This document shows, in pieces, positions 34,270 to 42,947 of a stretch of DNA of 64,000 nt (its first letter is position 1; every line of letters begins with the position of its first letter). The notes under the pieces are model-generated. The model did no database searches, had not been told where the DNA came from, and worked only from the letters and a program-made list of their open reading frames with translations. The position numbers and the translations under genes were made by a program. Source of the DNA: Parapedobacter lycopersici_A (GTDB lineage: Bacteria > Bacteroidota > Bacteroidia > Sphingobacteriales > Sphingobacteriaceae); contig NZ_JBEBRB010000001.1 in NCBI RefSeq assembly GCF_040395035.1, positions 124,001-188,000 on the forward strand, written 5' to 3'.

Positions 34270-34797
34270 ATGGCTTTTACAATACGCAATAGACATTTCT
34301 TTTTCAGCTTGCTGCTTTTGCTGGCCGGTATCCAGAGCTGCGGGGTTAAATATGGCTTTACCGGAGGCTCCATCCCCGAGGGAATGAAGACCGTAAGTGT
34401 CCTGTTCTTCGAAAATGCCGCTCCCATCGTTTACCCTACACTTAGCCAGTCGTTCACCGAGGCGCTGAAGGAACGTGTCCGCAGCCAATCGAGCCTCAGT
34501 CAGGTCGACAGTGAGGGTGACGCCATCTTTGAGGGGCGGATTACGGGATACAGCATTACACCGGCTGCGGTGGAGGCCGGAACGGACCGCGCGGCACTGA
34601 ACCGGCTGTCCATTACCGTTAGCGTAAAATATACCAACAACATTAAACCGGAAGACAGCTTTGAGCAGTCGTTTACCCGGTTTAAGGATTTTTCTTCGGC
34701 TACGAATACCATACAGGGCCAGGAAGAATCATTAATACGGGATATAAACGAGATGCTTACCGAAGATATTTTCAACAGGGCATTTGCCAATTGGTAA
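34270..34797 (+). CDS. lptE: LptE-like lipopolysaccharide assembly lipoprotein
   Basis: This is a 175-residue outer-membrane lipoprotein (lipobox IQSC, cysteine near residue 24). KYGFTGGSIPEGMKTVSV and FTEALKERVRSQSSL match the short LptE family of Bacteroidota, the partner of LptD in LPS export. It follows the regulator by seven bases and precedes a large unknown gene, in the usual lineage order. The LptE call rests on position and overall pattern. Confidence 0.8.
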   Translation: MAFTIRNRHFFFSLLLLLAGIQSCGVKYGFTGGSIPEGMKTVSVLFFENAAPIVYPTLSQSFTEALKERVRSQSSLSQVDSEGDAIFEGRITGYSITPAAVEAGTDRAALNRLSITVSVKYTNNIKPEDSFEQSFTRFKDFSSATNTIQGQEESLIRDINEMLTEDIFNRAFANW

Positions 34798-34826
34798 CCA
34801 TCCGTTCGAAATGGAATAGAAGCAAC

Positions 34827-36005
34827 ATGGCTGATCAGGTACTTTATAATCAAATCTTGTCCAATCCTTCGGATTACAATGGGGAAATTATCGCCGGATT
34901 GATCCAGCAGTATCCCTACGCACAATCGTTAAGGATTATCCAGGCTCAAAAACAACTCGAAGCAGCAGTAGCAAACCCTTTTGATGTAGCATTGCTCTAT
35001 ACCCATAACCCGCTGTGGCTTTACGAGCAGGTAACGGAGGTACAAACGGAAACTGCTTCGCCATTGCACACAGCCGATGAGGAGGAAGTCAGCTATTACC
35101 CCGGTGAGCAACCCCATGCAGCTATCGATGAACAGGAGGAAATTGCATTGCAGTTGATGCGGGAAGACCGGCATGGGGCTACGGAGGACAGGACGGCTTT
35201 CGGAATTGACGACCCTGAGGCACAAGCCGCTGATGAAATGCTCCGGGAAGAGGCTCCCGTACTGGCGGCACATGAAGCCCCGGATCAGCAAATTGATTCG
35301 GATAACGGGACTGACGACGAACCGGCGGAAGCATCCATTACCGCAGACCCGCTATTGCCCGATCACCCGGTATCCGTAGATTACCTTGCCTACGAACAAT
35401 TAACGGATGAAGAGCCTCCCGCGGAAATGACGGACGACCCGCAGCGCGGCCGCCGGGATATTGTTCCTGCGTCGCAGGGAACACCTCATGAAAAAGTGAG
35501 TCTTTACGACGACGAGCACATGCCTTATAGTTTCCTCTGGTGGCTCAATAAAACCCGGATGGAATATGCTCATACTTATCAGCCCTACGCTTCGGATCCT
35601 AATGCAGCAACGGCGCGGGCGGACGAGGAACAAGTGCTTGACCAGCAGATCCGGGAGAATATCTTTCACCTGCAATCGCCGGAAGAGAAGCTCAGCGATC
35701 CTTATAAAGCCAACACCGTATCATTTAAGGTGCCGCAGAAAACAGACCCGGTAATCGAGCGGTTTATCCGTGAGGAGCCCCAGATCAAACCACCGCAGCC
35801 CGAAAAGATCAATCTGGAAAACAAGGCACGGCAAAGTGCGGAAGACCAGCTAACGCTGGTAACGGAAACATTGGCAAAAATATACGAGGATCAGGGGCTA
35901 TATCCTAAAGCAATAGCCATTTATAAAAAATTAAGTTTGAAATATCCTGAAAAAAGTGCTTACTTTGCCGCGCTGATTACTACATTGGAAAACAAGTTAA
36001 CATAA
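34827..36005 (+). CDS. Hypothetical protein with C-terminal TPR-like helices
   Basis: This is a 392-residue mostly polar protein. A helical N-terminal part (MADQVLYNQILSNPSDYN) leads to a long acidic, low-complexity middle (about 95-215), and the end ETLAKIYEDQGLYPKAIAIYKKLSLKYPEKSAYFAAL is a TPR-like repeat. It lacks a signal peptide. It lies between lptE and secG in a conserved gene order, so a link to envelope or secretion biogenesis is possible. The ATG at 34827 is chosen over a GTG-type start at 34791 that overlaps lptE. Confidence 0.7.
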   Translation: MADQVLYNQILSNPSDYNGEIIAGLIQQYPYAQSLRIIQAQKQLEAAVANPFDVALLYTHNPLWLYEQVTEVQTETASPLHTADEEEVSYYPGEQPHAAIDEQEEIALQLMREDRHGATEDRTAFGIDDPEAQAADEMLREEAPVLAAHEAPDQQIDSDNGTDDEPAEASITADPLLPDHPVSVDYLAYEQLTDEEPPAEMTDDPQRGRRDIVPASQGTPHEKVSLYDDEHMPYSFLWWLNKTRMEYAHTYQPYASDPNAATARADEEQVLDQQIRENIFHLQSPEEKLSDPYKANTVSFKVPQKTDPVIERFIREEPQIKPPQPEKINLENKARQSAEDQLTLVTETLAKIYEDQGLYPKAIAIYKKLSLKYPEKSAYFAALITTLENKLT

Positions 36006-36013
36006 CACATACT

Positions 36014-36352
36014 ATGCAAACGCTATTGATCATACTGATTATTTTAGCCAGTATTTTAATCTCTTTTATCGTCTTGATTCAGAATCCCAAAGGAGGAGGT
36101 CTGGCATCCGGTTTTGCCGGAGGTACTAACCTGATGGGGGTAAAACGTACAGGCGATATTCTGGAAAAAGGAACTTGGGGGCTGATGATTGCCATCATTT
36201 TATTTTCCCTTGTCATCAACATTTTAGGCCCGTCTACCGGTTCATCCAGGGGTGGCCTCACCGATCAGATCAATCAGCAGACGCCCACTGCGGCTCCGCT
36301 TCCCGCTGCAGAGGCACCGGATACCGTACTGGAAACCGATACGGCACAGTAA
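36014..36352 (+). CDS. secG: Preprotein translocase subunit SecG
   Basis: This is a 112-residue membrane protein. Two transmembrane segments (about 2-20 and 52-72) surround the conserved LIQNPKGGGLASGFAGG segment. SecG stimulates the SecYEG translocase. It ends the miaB operon and is followed by a terminator before groES. The Pro/Ala/Thr-rich tail is a common extension in this phylum. Confidence 0.92.
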   Translation: MQTLLIILIILASILISFIVLIQNPKGGGLASGFAGGTNLMGVKRTGDILEKGTWGLMIAIILFSLVINILGPSTGSSRGGLTDQINQQTPTAAPLPAAEAPDTVLETDTAQ

Positions 36353-36393
36353 TTTATTTATAGCTGCGGTAACCGCAGCCAGTTGACAGACTT

Positions 36394-36430
36394 ACCGTCA
36401 CCCGCTAATCCAGCAGGTGGCGGTTTTTTT
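36394..36430 (+). terminator. Rho-independent terminator after secG
   Basis: ACCGTCACC pairs with GGTGGCGGT around a CGCT...AGC loop, followed by seven T residues. A second small hairpin, GCTGCGGT/AACCGCAGC, lies just before it at 36362-36379. Confidence 0.8.
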
Positions 36431-36551
36431 ATGCGTGACACGTGCGCTGACGTCATCCGGGAACCAACTGCCATCCTGACACGCAGTCTATTTACCAAAA
36501 CCGGCGATGGCCGTATAACGTGAAAAAATGGCAAAAACGAATAACAATTAA

Positions 36552-36559
36552 TGCCTTTG
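36552..36559 (+). promoter_or_regulatory. Weak promoter candidate for groES
   Basis: TGCCTTTG resembles TAnnTTTG with one mismatch, about 70 bases before the ATG. No CIRCE element is visible, so an HrcA repressor does not appear to act here. Confidence 0.3.
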
Positions 36560-36628
36560 GCATAGTTGATGAGCAACTAATTGCAGAAAAATTAAAACAA
36601 ATTAATAACAATAATAATTAAATCAATT

Positions 36629-36904
36629 ATGGCATTAAGTATTAAACCTATTGGAGACAGAGTGGTGGTGGAATCCGCCCCTGCTGAGGAGAAGACTGCT
36701 TCAGGAATCTACATCCCGGATACCGCGAAAGAGAAACCCCAGCGCGGAACCGTAGTTGCTGTCGGCACCGGAAAGCCGGACGAACCACTTACAGTGAAGG
36801 TAGGCGATCAGGTGTTGTATGGAAAATATTCAGGAACTGAAATCACGTATGAAGGCAAAGAATATCTGATCATGAAGGAATCAGATATCTACGCCGTCCT
36901 CTAA
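36629..36904 (+). CDS. groES: Co-chaperonin GroES
   Basis: This is a 91-residue chaperonin lid protein. IKPIGDRVVVE opens it, the mobile loop EEKTASGIYIPD and the GDQVLYGKYSG segment follow. It forms a heptameric cap on GroEL. It is separated from groEL by 120 bases; the gap includes a small CCGTATATACGG palindrome. Confidence 0.96.
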   Translation: MALSIKPIGDRVVVESAPAEEKTASGIYIPDTAKEKPQRGTVVAVGTGKPDEPLTVKVGDQVLYGKYSGTEITYEGKEYLIMKESDIYAVL

Positions 36905-37024
36905 AGGGATCGCGTCCGTATATACGGGTTCAATAAACGATTCAAGCGTTAAATATAATGGGGTGTAGCGTTCGGCGGCTGTCCCATCACTGAAAATCTA
37001 ATAGCTCAAAATCTAATTCAAAAA

Positions 37025-38662
37025 ATGGCAAAACAAGTTAAGTATAATGTAGAAGCACGTGACGCACTGAAAAAAGGTGTAGACACGTTGGCAAATGCGG
37101 TAAAGGTAACGTTAGGTCCCAAAGGACGTAATGTGATCATCGAGAAGAAATTCGGTTCTCCCGCAATCACGAAAGACGGCGTTACCGTTGCAAAAGAAAT
37201 TGAATTGAAAGATGCCCTGGAAAATATGGGTGCCCAGATGGTTAAAGAAGTAGCGTCCAAAACAGCTGATCAGGCTGGTGACGGTACAACTACTGCTACG
37301 GTATTGGCCCAGGCCATTATCGCTCCGGGACTGAAAAGTGTAGCTGCAGGTGCAAACCCAATGGACCTGAAACGCGGTATTGATAAAGCCGTAAGCAAGG
37401 TCGTTGAGAGCCTGCAATCGCAATCCCAGACCGTAGGCGAAGACAACAACAAAATCAAGCAGGTTGCGAGCATTTCCGCCAACAACGATGAGGTAATCGG
37501 TGCACTTATCGCTGAAGCAATGGAAAAAGTGGGTAAAGACGGCGTAATTACGGTGGAAGAAGCAAAAGGAACGGAAACCGAAGTGAAAACGGTAGAAGGA
37601 ATGCAATTCGATCGCGGTTACCTGTCACCGTACTTCGTGACCAACACCGATAAAATGGAAGCTGAACTGGAAAATCCTTATATCCTGATCTACGACAAGA
37701 AGATCAGCAACATGAAGGAGCTACTTCCTGTCCTTGAAAAACAAGTACAGACCGGCAAACCACTGTTGATCATCGCAGAAGATCTCGACGGGGAAGCATT
37801 GGCAACCTTGGTTGTTAACAAAATCCGGGGCTCATTGAAAGTAGCTGCTGTTAAGGCACCCGGCTTTGGCGATCGCCGCAAAGCGATGCTGGAAGATATC
37901 GCGATCCTCACCGGTGGTACGGTTATCTCTGAAGAAAGAGGCTATAAGCTGGAAAATGCTGAGCTTTCTTACCTTGGCCAAGCTGAAAAAGTAGTGGTTG
38001 ACAAAGACAATACCACAGTAATCAACGGCTCGGGCAGTGCAGAAGACATCAAAGGCCGCGTAAACCAAATTAAGGCACAGATTGAAACCACTACATCCGA
38101 TTACGATCGTGAAAAACTGCAAGAGCGACTGGCTAAGCTGGCCGGCGGTGTTGCGGTGTTGTATGTAGGTGCTGCAACTGAAGTGGAAATGAAAGAGAAG
38201 AAAGACCGGGTTGACGATGCCCTGCACGCAACACGCGCAGCGGTTGAAGAAGGTATCGTAGCCGGTGGTGGCGTGGCTTTCATCCGGGCAGGCGAATCTT
38301 TGGTTAATCTGAAAGGCGCCAACGAAGATGAGAACATCGGTATCGAAATCGTGAAACGCGCTATCGAAGAGCCGTTGCGTCAAATCTGCAATAACTCCGG
38401 TATTGAAGGAGCTATCGTAGTGCAAAAAGTAAAAGAAGGCAAAGCCGACTTTGGTTACAATGCACGGACAGATGGCTATGAGAACTTAATCGGTGCCGGT
38501 GTAATTGACCCGACTAAGGTATCCCGTGTGGCGCTCGAAAATGCCGCATCAATTGCCTCCATGTTGCTGACTACTGAAGTCGTATTGGCTGATGAGCCGG
38601 AAGAAGACAAAGGTGCAGCAGGTGCCCCCCCTATGGGTGGCGGCATGGGCGGCATGATGTAA
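37025..38662 (+). CDS. groEL: Chaperonin GroEL
   Basis: This is a 545-residue ATP-dependent chaperonin. VTLGPKGRNVIIEKKFG and the DGTTTATVLA nucleotide-binding motif, then APGFGDRRKAMLEDIA, are diagnostic. The end is Gly/Met-rich (GGGMGGMM), as usual. It is followed by a strong bidirectional terminator. Confidence 0.98.
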   Translation: MAKQVKYNVEARDALKKGVDTLANAVKVTLGPKGRNVIIEKKFGSPAITKDGVTVAKEIELKDALENMGAQMVKEVASKTADQAGDGTTTATVLAQAIIAPGLKSVAAGANPMDLKRGIDKAVSKVVESLQSQSQTVGEDNNKIKQVASISANNDEVIGALIAEAMEKVGKDGVITVEEAKGTETEVKTVEGMQFDRGYLSPYFVTNTDKMEAELENPYILIYDKKISNMKELLPVLEKQVQTGKPLLIIAEDLDGEALATLVVNKIRGSLKVAAVKAPGFGDRRKAMLEDIAILTGGTVISEERGYKLENAELSYLGQAEKVVVDKDNTTVINGSGSAEDIKGRVNQIKAQIETTTSDYDREKLQERLAKLAGGVAVLYVGAATEVEMKEKKDRVDDALHATRAAVEEGIVAGGGVAFIRAGESLVNLKGANEDENIGIEIVKRAIEEPLRQICNNSGIEGAIVVQKVKEGKADFGYNARTDGYENLIGAGVIDPTKVSRVALENAASIASMLLTTEVVLADEPEEDKGAAGAPPMGGGMGGMM

Positions 38663-38684
38663 TATCCGGTTGAACCGATCAAAC

Positions 38685-38717
38685 AAAAAGCGGCATTCCA
38701 TTGGAACGCCGCTTTTT
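38685..38717. terminator. Bidirectional terminator between groEL and the TonB receptor gene
   Basis: AAAAAGCGGC pairs with GCCGCTTTTT around a short imperfect stem. Both strands have T-runs, and the two genes are convergent. Confidence 0.85.
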
Positions 38718-38760
38718 GTTTTCCTGTTCCTGTGGTCGATTACTTTGTAAATCCATCACC

Positions 38761-41256
38761 TTAAAAACCTCCGCCTTCGTTAAATTCCCCCGGACTCCCT
38801 TCCATACCGTTATTCCGCTGTTCATCGTCGTTCCGGCGCCGAAAATCCTGCTTCCCAAAACGGTAACGTAATGAGAGCATAAACATACGCGGCATCCAGC
38901 GGCTTTCGAAATACCGGTAGAACTGTTCGGTCTGCGTATATCCACCCCACTTACGCTGGTTGAGCAGGTCTCGTACATTAAACATAATACTTCCCCGTTT
39001 ATCCAGCACATCCCACCGCATACCGGCATTGATCACGAACATCTCTATCCCCCGGCCCTGTGCCATCACCCGCGGTGCCTGATAATCGGCACGTGCCTGC
39101 ATGGAAAGCCAGGGTTTAATACGGTAATTAGCTGTAACATTGGCATTCCAGTTGAATCCTTCAGTTGGCTCAATATGAAATTCCTCGCTCCCATGGAACT
39201 TGGAATGATATAAATTCGCATTGAACATGGCATCTACCTGCTTCGTGATATCCACATGAGATATGAGTTCAAAGCCGGCGGATTCATTCCGGCTGATGTT
39301 TTCCCAGCGCGAAAAAGTAGCTCCCCCCGCTCCCTCGGCAGTAGTAACAATGGGATTTATTACATCATTTACCCGGCGGTAGTACACGGACGAGTTCAAC
39401 GTAACCCCATCCCAGAATTTGGCATAACTTAACTCAAAGGAATGGATATCTTCCGGTAACAGGTTAGGGTTACCCTGACGCTTGTTAATCGGGTCAGAGA
39501 CGTCAATAAATGGGTTGACCTGCCATCCCCGTGGCCGGCTTACCCGCCGGGTATAATTCAGCTGTACCTGATGGCGATCGCCAAACTCCTGTGTGAGGAA
39601 GACACTGGGATATACCCGAAAGTAATCCAGCTTTCCCACGGCTACGCGGTCCTCCGGGCTCAACTCGGGGTCAAATGAAATATATTCGGTATTCAGGTAG
39701 GCCTGTTCGGCCCGCAGTCCAACCTGGAAGCCCAATTTCTCCGTCAGCTTATTCCGGTAATTGGCGTATAATGCGTGTACACTGCTCTCCATTTCAAAGT
39801 CATTGGTGAGGTCATAATCCGGAAGCATTGTTCCCTGATCGACGTCAAAATAGGCAGAATGCTGGGAGTCATTGGATCTTCTTATAAACGTGCGGTAACC
39901 AGCCTCCACTCGCTGGTCTTTGCCAAATGGCCGTACATAATCTACCTGCACGTTGAGGTTCCTGCCATCCTCTCCGGTATTGTTTACCCGCTTATCCTGT
40001 ACACCCGATGGATCGCTAAATGTTTGGTCGAAGGTATTCACCCCATCTTCAGTATCCCGTCCGAATGAAAAATTGGCTTCCAGCTTTTCGCTCTCGCGGC
40101 GGAAGTTATGTTCAAAATCCAGGTTAAGGTCATATCCAAAATCATCTTCGTCCTGCCGGGAGAACCGGTCGCTGGTACCCGTAAGTTCGGGATTATTAAA
40201 ATAAGTATAGTAAATATCCTCGTTCCGATTATTTCCGCGAAGGCTGAAATTTCCCGAAGCACCAATAATTGTCCGATCACTGAAATAATACTCCGTGCCC
40301 AGGCGAACCCCATGGTTCAGTCCCAGATTCGCACTCTTGCTGGCATTCTCCGTGATGCTGTTGCTACCGCCGTTATTCGAAAAGAACTCGATGTTATTCA
40401 ATCCATTACCTACGCTATTCCGCCGGTTAAAGTGATAGCCGCCGAAATAGTTCCATTTATCGCCCCGGTAGTTGAGATTCAGCCCGGCGTTGTAATTATC
40501 ATAGGAACCCGCTGAAACGTTTACTGTGCCGTTGATACCCAGCCGCACATTCTTTTTCAGTACGATATTGATGATGCCCGATTGACCCTCCGCATCGTAC
40601 CGGGCGGAAGGATTGGTGACCACCTCTATCCTTTCGATCGAATTGGCAGGCATGGCCTGGAGCAATTGGGTGATGTCGCTGCCGGCCATGGCCGACTCGC
40701 GTCCGTTGATTAGGATCCGTACGCTGCTCGATCCACGCAGGCTTACACTGCCATCTACATCTACCTGCAACGACGGCACATTCTCCAGCAGGTCTGTCGC
40801 GGTACCGCCTTCGCTGATGGTACTCTGTGCCACGTTAAAAATTTTGCGGTCTATCCCCAGTTCCATAGCCGGGGGGGTACCCGATACGACAACTTCTTCC
40901 AGCAGCTCTCCAGATGGTGTCAGCGGGATATTTCCGAGGTTTGCTGCCCGGCCCGACTGGATTCCGATATTTTCCCTTACATAGTCCTTATACCCCACGT
41001 AAGTTACCCGGATCATGTACGTGCCCGCCGGAACATCTGTAAAAGTAATCTTACCGTCATCAACGGTCTGCATCCCCTTGACATAACGCTGCGAGCCCTG
41101 CTCCAGCAACGCCGCACTGGCGAATCCCACAGGTTCTTCCGACGTGGCATCCACTACCACGGCGGTTATCGACGAATTTTCCTGGGCTATGGCATTACTG
41201 GAGATGGTGATGACCGCAAATAATATAATCCTTCCGGCTTGTTGTACGAAGTTCAT
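38761..41256 (-). CDS. TonB-dependent receptor-like outer membrane beta-barrel protein
   Basis: This is an 831-residue protein. A signal peptide ends at NAIAQENSS. A carboxypeptidase-like regulatory domain (about 27-105) precedes a plug domain with LLENVPSLQVDVDGSVSLRG and SGIINIVLKK, and then a long aromatic-rich barrel (outer-membrane beta-barrel_3 type). There is no SusD partner nearby, so a sugar system is not indicated. The C-terminus has a charged Arg/Asp/Glu tail. The ATG at 41256 is used; the frame opens earlier, at 41340, but without a signal peptide at its start. The substrate is unknown. Confidence 0.87.
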   Translation of the reverse strand: MNFVQQAGRIILFAVITISSNAIAQENSSITAVVVDATSEEPVGFASAALLEQGSQRYVKGMQTVDDGKITFTDVPAGTYMIRVTYVGYKDYVRENIGIQSGRAANLGNIPLTPSGELLEEVVVSGTPPAMELGIDRKIFNVAQSTISEGGTATDLLENVPSLQVDVDGSVSLRGSSSVRILINGRESAMAGSDITQLLQAMPANSIERIEVVTNPSARYDAEGQSGIINIVLKKNVRLGINGTVNVSAGSYDNYNAGLNLNYRGDKWNYFGGYHFNRRNSVGNGLNNIEFFSNNGGSNSITENASKSANLGLNHGVRLGTEYYFSDRTIIGASGNFSLRGNNRNEDIYYTYFNNPELTGTSDRFSRQDEDDFGYDLNLDFEHNFRRESEKLEANFSFGRDTEDGVNTFDQTFSDPSGVQDKRVNNTGEDGRNLNVQVDYVRPFGKDQRVEAGYRTFIRRSNDSQHSAYFDVDQGTMLPDYDLTNDFEMESSVHALYANYRNKLTEKLGFQVGLRAEQAYLNTEYISFDPELSPEDRVAVGKLDYFRVYPSVFLTQEFGDRHQVQLNYTRRVSRPRGWQVNPFIDVSDPINKRQGNPNLLPEDIHSFELSYAKFWDGVTLNSSVYYRRVNDVINPIVTTAEGAGGATFSRWENISRNESAGFELISHVDITKQVDAMFNANLYHSKFHGSEEFHIEPTEGFNWNANVTANYRIKPWLSMQARADYQAPRVMAQGRGIEMFVINAGMRWDVLDKRGSIMFNVRDLLNQRKWGGYTQTEQFYRYFESRWMPRMFMLSLRYRFGKQDFRRRNDDEQRNNGMEGSPGEFNEGGGF

Positions 41257-41383
41257 TGTTTTAGTTAATAGTATCTGATCTGGTATATAAGCCACAAAGA
41301 TTATGCTTTTATCACGATGGGGGGTATCGCGTAACCGCATTATTACAGCTACAGGGCTGCTTCGATGACATTGTTACGTAGTG

Positions 41384-41665
41384 CTATTCGACACTGACGG
41401 TCAGGCCTTCGGATTTAAGGATTTTTCGGTAAACTTCCACCTCGGTATAGGTTCCCTCCAATACGATGCATTTGCCCTCGGTATGGACGGTCCATGCGAT
41501 CTTCTCGGCCTGTGTCTCGGTATATTGCAGGTGTTTCATCAGGCAATTTATGACGTGGTCGAACGTATTCGTATCGTCATTCCATAGGACTAGCTTATGG
41601 CTGGCAGCGATGGTTGCCAATACCTCATCCAGCGTATAGGTTTCTTCCTGTGTCTCAACAGTCAT
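41384..41665 (-). CDS. clpS: ATP-dependent Clp protease adaptor ClpS
   Basis: This is a 93-residue adaptor that hands N-degron substrates to ClpA-type unfoldases. LVLWNDDTNTFDHVINCL, with the NDD(T/Y) segment, and the GKCIVLEGTYTEVEVYRKIL region identify it. The ATG at 41665 is used because TAATTTTG lies only five bases upstream, before which a longer frame would begin. It is divergent from the FabH-like gene. Confidence 0.9.
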   Translation of the reverse strand: MTVETQEETYTLDEVLATIAASHKLVLWNDDTNTFDHVINCLMKHLQYTETQAEKIAWTVHTEGKCIVLEGTYTEVEVYRKILKSEGLTVSVE

Positions 41666-41670
41666 GCATA

Positions 41671-41678
41671 CAAAATTA
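41671..41678 (-). promoter_or_regulatory. Minus-7 element of clpS, leaderless candidate
   Basis: The minus strand reads TAATTTTG, with five bases between it and the ATG. Confidence 0.55.
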
Positions 41679-41872
41679 GCGAAATTGGCCTGCATTCACC
41701 AACTTCAGGCGAACAAAAAGCATATGGCATTGTTAATTCCCTGGTGCCCGGGAAAGCTGCAGTCACCATCACCTTGAGTGAAAGCTACTTGCAGGACGCC
41801 CGATGGACGGCCGACCGGTCATCTCACAAAATTTATGTACTTTGCACATCAAACAAAGCCGCAAGCATCACG

Positions 41873-42919
41873 ATGTATCAATCAAAAATAGCAGGAATCG
41901 GTTACTATGTGCCACAGCACGTATACACCAATCAGGACCTTACCCGTTTTATGGACACTAGCGATGAGTGGATACAGGAGCGGACTGGAATCCGGGAACG
42001 GCGCTTTGCCGACCGACACGGGGAAACAACCACGACGATGGGCGTCGAAGCTGCTAAAATTGCATTGGAACGCGCGGGCATTACCGCTAAAGATGTTGAC
42101 TTCATTGTGTTTGCCACGTTAAGCCCGGATTACTATTTTCCCGGTTGCGGTGTGCTGTTACAACGCGAGATGGGTATGGGCGAGATCGGTGCGTTGGATG
42201 TCCGGAATCAATGCTCGGGATTTGTATATGCCCTTTCCGTTGCCGATCAGTTTATCAAAACTGGTATGTATAAGAATGTGCTGGTTGTCGGTAGTGAGAA
42301 GCACTCTTTTGCGATGGATTTTGAAACACGGAGCCGGAATATATCGGTTATTTTTGGAGATGGTGCCGGGGCGGTAGTACTCCAGCCAACAACGGAAGCG
42401 GGTAAGGGGATATTAAGTACGCATCTGCATAGTGATGGGACGGATGCTGAGTCGTTGGCCATGTATTACCCCGGGTCACATGCGAACAAATGGTTGCCGG
42501 AAAAACCACCTTTTCCCGAGCAGGAACTGGGGGGGTTGTTTTTTACCGCGGAACAGTTGGAAAATGGCGAGGCCCGGCCATACATGGACGGCCCGGCGGT
42601 ATTTAAGAAGGCGATTGTCAAATTTCCAGAAGTCATCCGGGAAGCCTTGGCAACAAACAACCTAACAACACAAGACCTTGATTTACTCATCCCCCATCAG
42701 GCCAACCTGCGCATCAGCCAGTACGTGCAGCAAACATTGGGATTGCGGGACGATCAGGTTTTCAACAACATCCAGAAATACGGAAATACCACTGCAGCTT
42801 CCGTGCCCATCGCACTTTGTGAAGCGTGGGAAGAAGGAAAAATCCGCGATGGTGATCTGATATGCCTAGCTGCGTTTGGTTCCGGATTCACCTGGGCGAG
42901 TGCGTTGATCAGGTATTGA
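41873..42919 (+). CDS. 3-oxoacyl-ACP synthase III (FabH-like ketosynthase)
   Basis: This is a 348-residue thiolase-fold condensing enzyme. Cys114 in RNQCSGF, His275 in IPHQANLRI and Asn305 in YGNTTAAS form the catalytic triad of KAS III. The usual role is condensing acyl-CoA with malonyl-ACP to start fatty acid synthesis. Long insertions (YYPGSHANKW region, 198-230) suggest a paralogue of the housekeeping FabH, with unknown substrate. It starts at the ATG at 41873; the open frame upstream is non-coding. Confidence 0.87.
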   Translation: MYQSKIAGIGYYVPQHVYTNQDLTRFMDTSDEWIQERTGIRERRFADRHGETTTTMGVEAAKIALERAGITAKDVDFIVFATLSPDYYFPGCGVLLQREMGMGEIGALDVRNQCSGFVYALSVADQFIKTGMYKNVLVVGSEKHSFAMDFETRSRNISVIFGDGAGAVVLQPTTEAGKGILSTHLHSDGTDAESLAMYYPGSHANKWLPEKPPFPEQELGGLFFTAEQLENGEARPYMDGPAVFKKAIVKFPEVIREALATNNLTTQDLDLLIPHQANLRISQYVQQTLGLRDDQVFNNIQKYGNTTAASVPIALCEAWEEGKIRDGDLICLAAFGSGFTWASALIRY

Positions 42920-42947
42920 CCCCTCAGTTATAGGCGCGGGCCTTTGA

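Noticed and set aside
36552..36628. CIRCE element before groES
   Set aside because: TTAGCACTC-N9-GAGTGCTAA is not found in the gap.
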